Both the position numbers and the translations under genes were made by a program. A stretch of DNA of 64,000 bases. It comes from Rhodobacter sp. GTDB taxonomy: Bacteria; Pseudomonadota; Alphaproteobacteria; Rhodobacterales; Rhodobacteraceae. The stretch lies in contig JACKKG010000001.1 of NCBI GenBank assembly GCA_020637515.1, positions 1,146,501-1,210,500 on the forward strand, written 5' to 3'. The notes beneath the pieces were generated by a model. It was not told where the DNA came from, searched no databases, and was given only the letters and a program-made list of their open reading frames with translations. How positions within the stretch are numbered: position 1 is the first letter of the stretch; the number at the start of each line of letters is the position of its first letter. Shown piece after piece: positions 42,570 to 50,976 of this stretch.

Positions 42570-44345
42570 ATGAAAATGACCACCGAAGAAGCCTTCGTCA
42601 AAGTTCTCCAGCGCCATGGGATCGAACATGCGTTCGGCATCATCGGTTCGGCCTTCATGCCGATTTCCGACCTGTTCCCCAAGGCCGGCATCACCTTTTG
42701 GGACTGCGCGCACGAGGGGTCGGGCGGGATGATGGCCGACGGCTACACCCGGGCCTCGGGCAAGATGTCGATGATGATCGCCCAGAACGGACCCGGCATC
42801 ACCAATTTCGTCACCGCGGTAAAGACCGCCTACTGGAACCACACGCCGCTGCTGTTGGTCACGCCGCAGGCCGCGAACAAGACCATCGGCCAGGGCGGGT
42901 TCCAGGAGGTCGAACAGATGGCGCTGTTCAAGGACATGGTCGCCTATCAGGAAGAGGTCCGCGACCCCTCGCGCATCGCCGAGGTGCTGAACCGCGTGAT
43001 CGTCAACGCGCACCGCCGGTCGGCGCCGGCGCAGATCAACGTGCCGCGCGACGTCTGGACCCAGGTGATCGACATCGCCCTGCCGGCCGTGGTCGAATTC
43101 GAACGCCCCGGCGGCGGGGCGGGCGCGGTGGCCGAGGCGGCGGCGCTGCTGAGCGCGGCGAAGTTCCCGGTGATTCTGAACGGTGCCGGCGTGGTGCTGG
43201 GGGGCGCGATCCCGGCCACCATGGCGCTGGCCGAGCGGCTGGATGCGCCCGTTTGCGTGGGCTACCAGCACAACGACGCCTTTCCCGGCTCGCACCCGCT
43301 GTTCGCCGGGCCCCTGGGCTACAACGGCAGCAAGGCGGGGATGGAACTGATCGCCAAGGCCGACGTGGTTCTGTGCCTGGGCACGCGGCTCAACCCGTTC
43401 TCGACCTTGCCGGGCTATGGCATCGACTACTGGCCCAAGGACGCCAGGATCATCCAGGTCGATATCAACCCCGACCGCATCGGCCTGACCAAGACCGTCT
43501 CGGTCGGCATCGTCGGAGACGCCAGGCAGGTCGCCGAGGGGATCCTGGCGCAACTGGACGAACACGCGGGCGACGCGGGTCGGGCCGAGCGCAAGGCCGA
43601 GATTGCGCAACGGAAATCCGCCTGGGCGCAGCAACTGGCGTCGATGGACCACGAGGACGACGATCCCGGCACCAGCTGGAACCAGCGGGCGCGCGATGCG
43701 AAACCGGACTGGATGAGCCCGCGCATGGCCTGGCGCGCGATCCAGTCGGCGCTGCCGCGAGAGGCGATCATCAGCTCGGACATCGGCAACAACTGCGCCA
43801 TCGGCAACGCCTATCCCAGCTTCGAGGCGGGGCGGAAATACCTGGCGCCGGGTCTGTTCGGCCCCTGCGGCTATGGCCTGCCGTCGATCGTCGGCGCCAA
43901 GATCGGCTGCCCGGACGTGCCGGTCGTCGGTTTCTCGGGTGACGGGGCCTTTGGCATCGCGGTGACGGAACTGACCGCCATCGGCCGCGCCGAATGGCCG
44001 GCGATCACGATGGTGGTGTTCCGCAACTATCAGTGGGGCGCGGAAAAGCGCAACTCGACGTTGTGGTATGACGACAACTTTGTCGGCACCGAGCTGGACA
44101 CCGGCGTGACCTATGCGGGGATCGCGCGCGCCTGCGGGCTGCAAGGCGTCCAGGCCAAGACGATGGACGAACTGACCGCCGCCCTGAACCAGGCGATCGA
44201 GGACCAGATGAAGCACGGCAAGACCACGCTCATCGAGGCGCTCATCAACCAGGAACTGGGCGAGCCCTTCCGCCGGGATGCGATGAAGAAGCCGGTGGTC
44301 GTGGCGGGTATCGACGCCGCCGACATGCGGCCGCAGCGGGGATGA
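42570..44345 (+). CDS. xsc: Sulfoacetaldehyde acetyltransferase
   Basis: TPP-dependent enzyme of 591 aa converting sulfoacetaldehyde and phosphate to acetyl phosphate and sulfite. The N-terminal domain contains the TPP glutamate (CAHEGSGGMMADGY, E49). Other Xsc hallmarks are NGPGITNFVTAVKTAYWNHT and, in the C-terminal domain, GDGAFGIAVTELTAIGRAEW (from about residue 457, in two parts) followed by FRNYQWGAEKRN. AAGGA precedes the ATG. The stop overlaps the exporter gene. Confidence 0.96.
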   Translation: MKMTTEEAFVKVLQRHGIEHAFGIIGSAFMPISDLFPKAGITFWDCAHEGSGGMMADGYTRASGKMSMMIAQNGPGITNFVTAVKTAYWNHTPLLLVTPQAANKTIGQGGFQEVEQMALFKDMVAYQEEVRDPSRIAEVLNRVIVNAHRRSAPAQINVPRDVWTQVIDIALPAVVEFERPGGGAGAVAEAAALLSAAKFPVILNGAGVVLGGAIPATMALAERLDAPVCVGYQHNDAFPGSHPLFAGPLGYNGSKAGMELIAKADVVLCLGTRLNPFSTLPGYGIDYWPKDARIIQVDINPDRIGLTKTVSVGIVGDARQVAEGILAQLDEHAGDAGRAERKAEIAQRKSAWAQQLASMDHEDDDPGTSWNQRARDAKPDWMSPRMAWRAIQSALPREAIISSDIGNNCAIGNAYPSFEAGRKYLAPGLFGPCGYGLPSIVGAKIGCPDVPVVGFSGDGAFGIAVTELTAIGRAEWPAITMVVFRNYQWGAEKRNSTLWYDDNFVGTELDTGVTYAGIARACGLQGVQAKTMDELTAALNQAIEDQMKHGKTTLIEALINQELGEPFRRDAMKKPVVVAGIDAADMRPQRG

Positions 44346-45088
44346 CACTCCCGTTCGGGCTGAGCCCCGAGGCCGCCGCCTTCATGGCGGCGGTCATCTT
44401 TGTCGCCGCCTTCGTGCGGGGGTATTCGGGGTTCGGCTATCCCGTGCTGGTGATCGCCGCCGGCGCGCTGGTGATGAACCCGCTGGTGTTGCTGCCGGTG
44501 GCGCTGATCGGCGACCTGCTGCTTTGCATCCAGCATTGGCGCGCGGCCCGGCCGCATGTGCATTGGCCGACCGTGCGGCGGCTGGTGATCGGCGCGGCCA
44601 TCGGCATGGTGCCCGCGCTTTGGGCGCTGGGGCGGGTGGACGAACAGACGGCGCGGGTGGTGATCGGCATCGCGGTGATGCTGGCCGGGCTGGTGATGCT
44701 GAGCGGCTGGACGCTGCCTGGCCGGGTCGGGCCCTCGGCCACGCTGGGCATGGGCATCGTGTCGGGGCTGGTCTCGCCCGCCGGGGTGGCGGGGCCGCCG
44801 GTCGTGGCGCTGGCCGCGGCGCTGGGCCTGGCGCCGCTGGCCTTCCGGGCGACGCTTCTGGGATATTTCATCGCGCTGGACATCATGACCTTTGGCCAGT
44901 TCTGGCTGGCGGGACGGGTCGCGTGGGATGTGCTGTGGGCGGCGCTGCTGTCGGCGCCCCTGGTCGTGGTCGGCAGTTGGTGGGGCGCGCGCGGCGTGCA
45001 CCGCGCCAATCCGCTGACCTTTCGGCGCATCACCATCGGCGTGATGATCGCGATGGCGGCGCTGGGTCTGGGGCGGGCGCTGCTATGA
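44342..45088 (+). CDS. TauE/SafE-family (TSUP) exporter, probably sulfite
   Basis: Membrane protein of 248 aa with about eight helices and the TSUP-type N-terminal FVRGYSGFGYPVLVIAAGAL motif; SPAGVAGPPVVALAAALGL is the second repeat. It is translationally coupled to xsc (ATGA), which releases sulfite, so export of sulfite or its protection product is the likely role. In Rhodobacter and Paracoccus clusters a gene in this position is called tauZ; I leave the symbol blank because the orthology was not tested. Confidence 0.85.
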   Translation: MTLPFGLSPEAAAFMAAVIFVAAFVRGYSGFGYPVLVIAAGALVMNPLVLLPVALIGDLLLCIQHWRAARPHVHWPTVRRLVIGAAIGMVPALWALGRVDEQTARVVIGIAVMLAGLVMLSGWTLPGRVGPSATLGMGIVSGLVSPAGVAGPPVVALAAALGLAPLAFRATLLGYFIALDIMTFGQFWLAGRVAWDVLWAALLSAPLVVVGSWWGARGVHRANPLTFRRITIGVMIAMAALGLGRALL

Positions 45089-45159
45089 GGGGCGCGGTCG
45101 CAGCGTGGCACGGCCCAAGGTTCCCCCGGGGCGCTGACCCGCGCGATCAGGCCCCGCGG

Positions 45160-46029
45160 TCAGGGCCTGTCCACCATGGCAAGGGTCACGGCGGTGGCGG
45201 CGACGATATCGTCCACGCTGGCGCCGCGCGACAGGTCGCAGACCGGTTTCGCAAAGCCTTGCAGAAACGGGCCCACCGCCTGCGCGCCGCCCAGTTCTTG
45301 CATCAGCTTGTAGGCGATGTTGCCCGCATTCAGGTCGGGGAAGATCAGCGTGTTCGCGGCAGGCGCGTCGTATCCTTTCGCCTGTGCGATGGCGGCATTG
45401 AGGGCCGCGTCGGCTTGCACAGGGCCGGGGAACCCCGCGTCGGCGGCGGCGGCGCGCACGCGGTCCACCGAGGGGCCGGAACCGGACGAGCCGGTCGAAT
45501 AGCTGAGCATCGCCACCCGGGCCTCGCCCAGCAGCGCCCGCGCCGAGGCCGCCGAGGCGCGCGCGATGTCGGCCAGTTGCGCCGCGTCGGGATCGGTGTT
45601 GACCGCGCAATCGGCAAACACCAGGTCGCGTCCGTCGGGCATCAGCATCAGGAAAAAGCTGGACGGTGTCCGCACGCCCTGGGCCATGCCAACGGCCAGG
45701 GCCGCGGCCTCGATCACGCGGCGGGTGGCGTTGGCGGCGCCGGCGACCATGGCGTCGGCCTCGCCCGCGGCGACCATCGCGGCGGCGCGGATCAGCGGCT
45801 TTTCAAGCATCCTCAGCGCCAGCGCGGGTTTCAGACCCGGGCGGTTGGCCAGCAGGTGATCGACATAGGCCTCGACCGGGCGTGCCTCGGCCAGGGCGAC
45901 CGGACGGGCCAGCCCCTCGGCCAGCAGGCGCCGGGTGGCTTCGGCGACCCGGGGGTCCTCGTGTTCGGGCAGGATCACCCGCGCCTTGCGGGCTTTCGCC
46001 GTGGCGATGGCCTGTTCCAGAACCCTCAT
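45160..46029 (-). CDS. pta: Phosphate acetyltransferase
   Basis: Pta of 289 aa, the short form without N-terminal regulatory domains, which turns acetyl phosphate from Xsc into acetyl-CoA. Motifs are ARVILPEHEDPRVAEATRRL, VAGAANATRRVIEAA, ADCAVNTDPDAAQLADIA and LIFPDLNAGNIAYKLMQEL, each typical of the C-terminal Pta domain. The ATG at 46029 follows GGAGGG. Unusually it faces the opposite way from xsc and ends 71 bases from the exporter gene, so it must have its own promoter, probably near or inside the divergent citrate synthase gene only 38 bases away. Confidence 0.94.
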   Translation of the reverse strand: MRVLEQAIATAKARKARVILPEHEDPRVAEATRRLLAEGLARPVALAEARPVEAYVDHLLANRPGLKPALALRMLEKPLIRAAAMVAAGEADAMVAGAANATRRVIEAAALAVGMAQGVRTPSSFFLMLMPDGRDLVFADCAVNTDPDAAQLADIARASAASARALLGEARVAMLSYSTGSSGSGPSVDRVRAAAADAGFPGPVQADAALNAAIAQAKGYDAPAANTLIFPDLNAGNIAYKLMQELGGAQAVGPFLQGFAKPVCDLSRGASVDDIVAATAVTLAMVDRP

Positions 46030-46067
46030 CTTTCCCTCCGTCACCGATCAACCGGGAGACTGCCGAT

Positions 46068-47201
46068 ATGACCGACACCGTCAAGATCAACCGCGGCCTG
46101 AAGGGCGTTTATTTCGAACGCTCGGGCATTTCCGATATCGACGGCCGCGCCGGGATGCTGACCTATCGCGGCTATTCGATCCACGACCTGGCGACCCGCG
46201 CCACCTTCGAGGAGGTCTGCTACCTGCTGGTCCATGGCGAGCTGCCGGACGCCGTCCAACTCGCCGGTTTCGATGCCGCGCTGAAGGCCGGGCGGCAGTT
46301 GCCGGGCGCCGTGCACGACATCATCCGCGCCTGCGCCGAGGGGCATCCGATGGATGTGCTGCGCACGGCGGTGTCGGCGCTGGCCGCGCTCGAGCCCGAC
46401 AGTCAGGACGCCAGCGAGGCGGGCTTTGTCCGCAACGGCATCCGTCTGACGGCCCAGGTGCCGATGATCGTCGCCGCGCACGAGGCGATCCGCAATGGCC
46501 GTGCCCCGGTCGAACCCGATCAGAGCCTGAGCCACGCCGCGAACTGGTTGTGGATGTTGAAGGGCGAAAAGCCCAGCGCCGACGCCGCGCGGCTGGCGGA
46601 TGTGGACTTCATCCTGCACGCCGAGCACGGCTCGAACGCGTCGTCCTTTGCCGCGCGCGTCACCGTGGGGACCGAGGCCAATCTTCATGGCGCCATGGTC
46701 AGCGCCCTGTCCACGCTGGCCGGTCCCGCCCATGGCGGCGCGGCCGAGGACGTGATGAAGATGGTCCACGAGATCGGCAGCCCCGACAAGGCCGCCGCCT
46801 ATGTCGCCGCCAAGCGCGCCGCTAAGGAAGCGGTCACAGGGTTCGGCCACCGCGTCTATCGCGCCGAGGACCCGCGCGCGCGCCACATGCGCGAGGGCGT
46901 GCGCAAGCTGGGCGAGGAGATGGGCGAACCCGGCTGGTATGAAATCCTGCAAGCCGTGGTCGAGGCGATGAAGCCCTACGCGCGCCACGGGCTCAACGTG
47001 AACGTCGATTTCTACTCGGGCGTGATCTATCAGTTGCACGGCATTCCGATGGACCTGTATGTGCCGATCTTTGCCATTGGCCGAATGCCGGGCTGGCTGG
47101 CGCAATGTCTGGAACAGCGGCGCGGCAACATCCTGATCCGCCCGCTGACGCTGTATGACGGCGCCGCGCCACGCGACTGGGTGGCGCTGGCGGACCGCTG
47201 A
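46068..47201 (+). CDS. Citrate synthase / 2-methylcitrate synthase family
   Basis: Short (377 aa) citrate synthase-family enzyme condensing acetyl-CoA (or propionyl-CoA) with oxaloacetate. Active-site blocks are ILHAEHGSNASSF (about residue 180), GPAHGGAAEDV (about 220) and GFGHRVYRAEDPRARHM (about 257). It lacks the N-terminal domain of the NADH-regulated type II enzymes. The 38-base divergence from pta, which makes acetyl-CoA from taurine carbon, suggests a dedicated partner, but a 2-methylcitrate synthase remains possible; no prpB or prpD is nearby. Confidence 0.85.
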   Translation: MTDTVKINRGLKGVYFERSGISDIDGRAGMLTYRGYSIHDLATRATFEEVCYLLVHGELPDAVQLAGFDAALKAGRQLPGAVHDIIRACAEGHPMDVLRTAVSALAALEPDSQDASEAGFVRNGIRLTAQVPMIVAAHEAIRNGRAPVEPDQSLSHAANWLWMLKGEKPSADAARLADVDFILHAEHGSNASSFAARVTVGTEANLHGAMVSALSTLAGPAHGGAAEDVMKMVHEIGSPDKAAAYVAAKRAAKEAVTGFGHRVYRAEDPRARHMREGVRKLGEEMGEPGWYEILQAVVEAMKPYARHGLNVNVDFYSGVIYQLHGIPMDLYVPIFAIGRMPGWLAQCLEQRRGNILIRPLTLYDGAAPRDWVALADR

Positions 47202-47207
47202 GGTTCG

Positions 47208-48584
47208 TCAGGTCACGCGCAGATAGCCGGTGAGCCCGGTTTTCTGATGCTCGATGACGTGGCAGTGAAAGGCCCAGTCGCCGGGGTTGTCGGCGACCAG
47301 GGCCACATCGATCGTCTCGTATTTCAGCAACAGGGCGGTATCGGTCCAGTTCTGCGGGATGTCGCGCAGGTTCGATGCGAGCGGCAGAAAGGACATGCCG
47401 TGCAGGTGGATCGGGTGGTCGTTGGGGCTTTCATTCCTCAGCCGCAGGATATAGGTCCGCCCGCGTTCGAGTGTCGCCAGCGGCCCCGCGCCCGAGGCAT
47501 CGCCCTGCCAGGACACGCGGTTGATCGACCAGAACGTATAGCCCAGCGACCCGCAATACCCGTCATTCGACGGCGGCCCGCCGGGCGCCCAGCCAAAGAC
47601 GAACTCGATCACCTCGGGATCGGACAGGTCCGGCGTCGGCAGCGGGTTCGGGGGCAGAGGGCGCAGATCGGCCAGATCGCGACCCAGGTCGCGGCCGGTG
47701 GCGCGCAACCGGATCACCGGGCGCAGGCCGCCGGGCTGGTCGTTCAGCACGGCGATTTCCGTTCCCTCGGTCGCGGGCATCCTGAGCGCGATGTCGGCGC
47801 GTTGGCCCGGGCCCAGGATCAGCGGCGCCTCGGCGCTGGGCCAGGGCAGGGGGGTGTTCAGCGGGTGGCCGTCAAAGGCGATGATGCGCCCCTCGGCGCC
47901 GGGCAGGTGCAGGCGGTAGACACGGGTCGTGTCGGTGGCCACCAGTCGCAGGCGGACCAGGCCGCCGGCGGGCGCGTCCTCGACCGGGTCCCGCTGCCAG
48001 TTGGCGGTGTGCACGGTGCCGAAGGTGCCGTCGCGTGCCGCGCCCCGGGGCGTGTAGAAGGCGATGAACTGGCCGTCCTCGCCCAGCCGGAAATCGCGCA
48101 TGTTCACCGGGATGTCGGCGTCGAATCCGGGGTCGTCGGGTTCCTCGACGATCAGGATGCCGGTCAACCCCAACGCCATCTGCGCCATCGTGTTGCAATG
48201 GGGGTGATACCAGTAGGTGCCGGCGTCGGGCGGGGTGAAATCGTAGACGTAGCTGTCACCCTGGCCCATGGGCACCTGCGTCAGATAAGGCACGCCGTCC
48301 ATTTGCACCGGGATGCGCATCCCGTGCCAATGCATGGTCGTGTAATCGTCGAAGGTGTTGATCACCTCGGCCACGAAGCGTTCGCCCTGCCGCAGGCGAA
48401 GCACTGGCGGCGGCGCGTCGGCCGACAGGCTGACCATCCCTTCGGTCACCGCGTTGCCGGTCAGGTCATAGCGCGCACCCTGGATCGTCAGGCGCAACGG
48501 CTGGCCGAGGGCGCGCTGTCCCAGGCCGGCGGCGCCCAGGCCGACAGCGGCGCCGGTGGACAGCAGGAAGTGGCGGCGATTCAT
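47208..48584 (-). CDS. Multicopper oxidase
   Basis: Exported oxidase of about 458 aa. The N-terminus NRRHFLLSTGAAVGLGAAG is a Tat-type signal (RRHFLL). Copper ligand motifs are all present: MHWHGMRI (H85, H87), YHPHCNTM, HPIHLHG and HCHVIEHQKTGL near residue 439. The residue in the type-1 axial position of the last motif reads Leu rather than Met. No Met-rich insert of the CueO kind is seen, so copper tolerance is not implied. The first in-frame ATG at 48599 would add five residues; neither start has a strong ribosome site. Convergent with the citrate synthase gene at a distance of 6 bases. Confidence 0.9.
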   Translation of the reverse strand: MNRRHFLLSTGAAVGLGAAGLGQRALGQPLRLTIQGARYDLTGNAVTEGMVSLSADAPPPVLRLRQGERFVAEVINTFDDYTTMHWHGMRIPVQMDGVPYLTQVPMGQGDSYVYDFTPPDAGTYWYHPHCNTMAQMALGLTGILIVEEPDDPGFDADIPVNMRDFRLGEDGQFIAFYTPRGAARDGTFGTVHTANWQRDPVEDAPAGGLVRLRLVATDTTRVYRLHLPGAEGRIIAFDGHPLNTPLPWPSAEAPLILGPGQRADIALRMPATEGTEIAVLNDQPGGLRPVIRLRATGRDLGRDLADLRPLPPNPLPTPDLSDPEVIEFVFGWAPGGPPSNDGYCGSLGYTFWSINRVSWQGDASGAGPLATLERGRTYILRLRNESPNDHPIHLHGMSFLPLASNLRDIPQNWTDTALLLKYETIDVALVADNPGDWAFHCHVIEHQKTGLTGYLRVT

Positions 48585-48631
48585 GGCGGGGGCTCGCATC
48601 CGGGATTAGTCGAGTCTTTTTATCAACCAAA

Positions 48632-48695
48632 GTGGCGCGCCACACCAGCGCCTTTTGCCGCAGTCGGCGACTGCGCGCTCTTGCCTGGGCCAGGC
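48632..48695. repeat. Three palindromes in the divergent multicopper oxidase/DMT intergenic region
   Basis: GTGGCGCGCCAC (48632-48643, perfect), CGCAGTCG-G-CGACTGCG (48659-48675, perfect arms) and GCCTGG-G-CCAGGC (48683-48695, perfect arms) follow each other within 64 bases between two divergent genes. They could be operators or form a structured leader for the DMT gene; their sequences differ from one another. Confidence 0.55.
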
Positions 48696-48736
48696 TGCGC
48701 GGCTTAAGCAACGAGAGCAAGGGCAGGAGGCACAGG

Positions 48737-49621
48737 ATGGAAACGAGGCAACCGCAACCGCTGAAGGCGGCGGTGTGGATGTGTGGGGCGATCGTCTCGT
48801 TCATCCTGATGGCGGTCGCGGGGCGCGCGGTTCAGGTCGATCTCAGCACGTTCGAGCTGATGTTCTGGCGGTCGCTGATCGGGCTGGGCATCGTGTCGGC
48901 GCTGATCTGGGTCCGGCACCGGAACTTTGCCCTGATCCGCACCGCCCACCCGGGCCTGCACCTGACGCGCAACGTCTTTCACTTCACCGGCCAGAACCTG
49001 TGGTTCTACGGGCTGACGATGATCCCGCTGTCGCAACTGGTGGCGCTGGAATTCACGATGCCGATCTGGGTTCTGCTGCTGGCCCCCATGCTGCTGGGCG
49101 AATCCCTGGACCGCACCAAGATCCTGGTCGCGTGCATCGGCTTCGCCGGCGTGCTGATCGTGGCGCAACCGGGGTCGAACGCGCTGAACCTCGGGCATCT
49201 GGCGGGGATCCTGGCAGCGATCGGCTTTGCGATGAACCTGATCTACACGCGCAAGATCATGCAGTTCAACACGGTGCTGTGCGTGCTGTTCTGGATGACC
49301 TTCAGCCAGGGGGCGATGGCGTTGGTGCTGGGACTGGCGACCGGCTTTCACTGGCCCCCCACGGCGCTGTGGCCCTGGCTGGCGGTGGTCGCGGTCACCG
49401 GGCTGACCGCGCATTTCTCGTTGACCACGGCGCTGGGGCTGGCACCCGCGATGCTTGTCGCGCCGATGGAATTCGCGCGCCTGCCGTTGATTGCCCTGGT
49501 CGGAGTCTGGCTCTATGCCGAGCCGCTGGATCCGATGGTGTTCCTGGGCGCCGCGCTCATTTTTTCAGCGAATATCTGGAACCTGCGCGCATCTGCGGCA
49601 GGGGGTCGCAGAAAGCGTTGA
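48737..49621 (+). CDS. EamA/DMT-family transporter
   Basis: Drug/metabolite transporter superfamily protein of 294 aa with about ten helices in two EamA repeats: FELMFWRSLIGLGIVSALIW in the first and APMEFARLPLIALVGVWLY in the second. CAGGAGG precedes the ATG at 48737 by 6 bases. The substrate is unknown. Divergent from the multicopper oxidase, with three palindromes in the gap. Confidence 0.88.
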   Translation: METRQPQPLKAAVWMCGAIVSFILMAVAGRAVQVDLSTFELMFWRSLIGLGIVSALIWVRHRNFALIRTAHPGLHLTRNVFHFTGQNLWFYGLTMIPLSQLVALEFTMPIWVLLLAPMLLGESLDRTKILVACIGFAGVLIVAQPGSNALNLGHLAGILAAIGFAMNLIYTRKIMQFNTVLCVLFWMTFSQGAMALVLGLATGFHWPPTALWPWLAVVAVTGLTAHFSLTTALGLAPAMLVAPMEFARLPLIALVGVWLYAEPLDPMVFLGAALIFSANIWNLRASAAGGRRKR

Positions 49622-49645
49622 TCTGGCAACCAAACCAGGGGGTTC

Positions 49646-49664
49646 CGGTAAGAAAACCTTACCG
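49646..49664. promoter_or_regulatory. Inverted repeat upstream of the TRAP operon
   Basis: CGGTAAG-AAAAC-CTTACCG, perfect 7-base arms, 115 bases before the dctP start. No U-tract follows in either direction, so an operator for a dimeric regulator is more likely than a terminator. It does not match the TauR-like repeats found at tpa and xsc. Confidence 0.45.
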
Positions 49665-49778
49665 ATTGCAGGCCGTTCTCAAGCGAAATGGGTTTGCACA
49701 GGCCAATCGGTATGCTTTAACCAGACTATCACTGCGTTCGACGACGCAATGAGCACAATAATTCCTGGGAGGAAAAAC

Positions 49779-50873
49779 ATGGATCGTCGTTCTTTCCTGC
49801 GCGCCTCGACGGTTGGCGGCGCGGCGGCTGCGGCCACGTCGCTGGCGGCGCCGGCCATCGCGCAAGGGCGCACCACCTGCGTGATCGTCTCGACCTGGCC
49901 GCGCGGCTTTCCCGGTCTGGGCACCGGGGCCGAGCGTGTCGCGGCGCGGATCACCGAACTGACCGATGGCGCGGTGACCACCGAATACTACGCCGCCGGC
50001 GAGCGGGTCGGCGCCTTCGACGCGTTTGACGCGGTCTCGGCGGGCGATGCGCAGGCCTATCACGGCGCCGACTATTACTGGAAGGGCAAGCACCCGGCCT
50101 GGTCCTATGTGACCGCCGTGCCCTTTGGCCTGGTGGCGGCCGAACAGAACGCCTTTTTCAAGTATCTGGGCGGGCGCGAGCTGTGGGACGAGCTGGGCGA
50201 CGAGTTCGGCATCAAGGGCTTCCACGCGGGCAACACCGGCGTGCAGATGGGCGGCTGGTTCAACAAGGAAATGAACTCGCCGGAAGATTTCCGCGGTCTC
50301 AGGATGCGTATCCCGGGCATCGGCGGCGACATGATGGCCAATATGGGTGTCTCGGTCGTGTCGCTTCCGGGCGGCCAGATCTATGAGAACCTGGTGTCGG
50401 GCGCGATCGACGCGACCGAATGGGTCGGCCCCTGGAACGACTATTTCCTGAACCTCTATCAGGCGGCGCGCTACTACTACTGGCCGGGTGTGCACGAGCC
50501 GGGCGCGGCGCTGTCGATGGGCTTCAACAAGTCGTGGCTGACCAGCCTGCCGAGCTGGCAGCAAGCCGCGATCGAGGCCGCCTGCGGCGAGGAAAACGAC
50601 CGGATGCTGGCCGAATTCAACGCCAACAACGGCACCTATCTGGCTCGTCTGGTGAACGAGCACGGCGTGCAGCTGCGCGAGTTCAACGACGACATCTATG
50701 ACGCCTTTGGCGTCGCGTCGGACCAGACCTTTGAAGCGATCCGCGCGCATTCGGATCTGGCGAACCGGATGCACGAGGCCTTCCTGGCCGCGCGCGAAAA
50801 CGCCGGTGGCTGGATGAACATTTCGGACGTGCCCTATCTGCGCCAGCGCAACCGCGTTCTGGGCATCGATTGA
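49779..50873 (+). CDS. TRAP transporter substrate-binding protein, TakP-like
   Basis: DctP-type periplasmic receptor of 364 aa. The Tat-type signal DRRSFLRASTVGGAAAAATS ends at ALA/AQG. GNTGVQMGGWFNKE, RMRIPGIGGDMM and GAIDATEWVGPWND match the branch that includes TakP of Rhodobacter sphaeroides, a 2-oxoacid receptor; the motifs RMRIPG (with the carboxylate-binding Arg) and ATEWVGP are its ligand region. GGGAGGA precedes the ATG. A 2-oxoacid or other monocarboxylate is therefore the likely substrate. Followed by a hairpin and the two membrane subunits. Confidence 0.9.
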   Translation: MDRRSFLRASTVGGAAAAATSLAAPAIAQGRTTCVIVSTWPRGFPGLGTGAERVAARITELTDGAVTTEYYAAGERVGAFDAFDAVSAGDAQAYHGADYYWKGKHPAWSYVTAVPFGLVAAEQNAFFKYLGGRELWDELGDEFGIKGFHAGNTGVQMGGWFNKEMNSPEDFRGLRMRIPGIGGDMMANMGVSVVSLPGGQIYENLVSGAIDATEWVGPWNDYFLNLYQAARYYYWPGVHEPGAALSMGFNKSWLTSLPSWQQAAIEAACGEENDRMLAEFNANNGTYLARLVNEHGVQLREFNDDIYDAFGVASDQTFEAIRAHSDLANRMHEAFLAARENAGGWMNISDVPYLRQRNRVLGID

Positions 50874-50897
50874 TCCGGTGACGCTGTAACGGACCAG

Positions 50898-50931
50898 GCC
50901 GGGCGCGCGCAACCAGCGTGCGCCCGGCTTT
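50898..50931 (+). terminator. Attenuator hairpin after the TRAP receptor gene
   Basis: GCCGGGCGC (50898-50906) pairs with GCGCCCGGC (50920-50928), extendable inside the loop, and is followed by TTTG. It stands between dctP and dctQ, so partial termination would give the usual excess of receptor over permease. Confidence 0.75.
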
Positions 50932-50976
50932 GTCGTAATGACCGCAAACGAACCCTCACAAGGGGTGGACCCGACC

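Noticed and set aside
48737..49621. DMT gene as part of the multicopper oxidase operon
   Set aside because: The genes are divergent, so they can share regulation but not a transcript.
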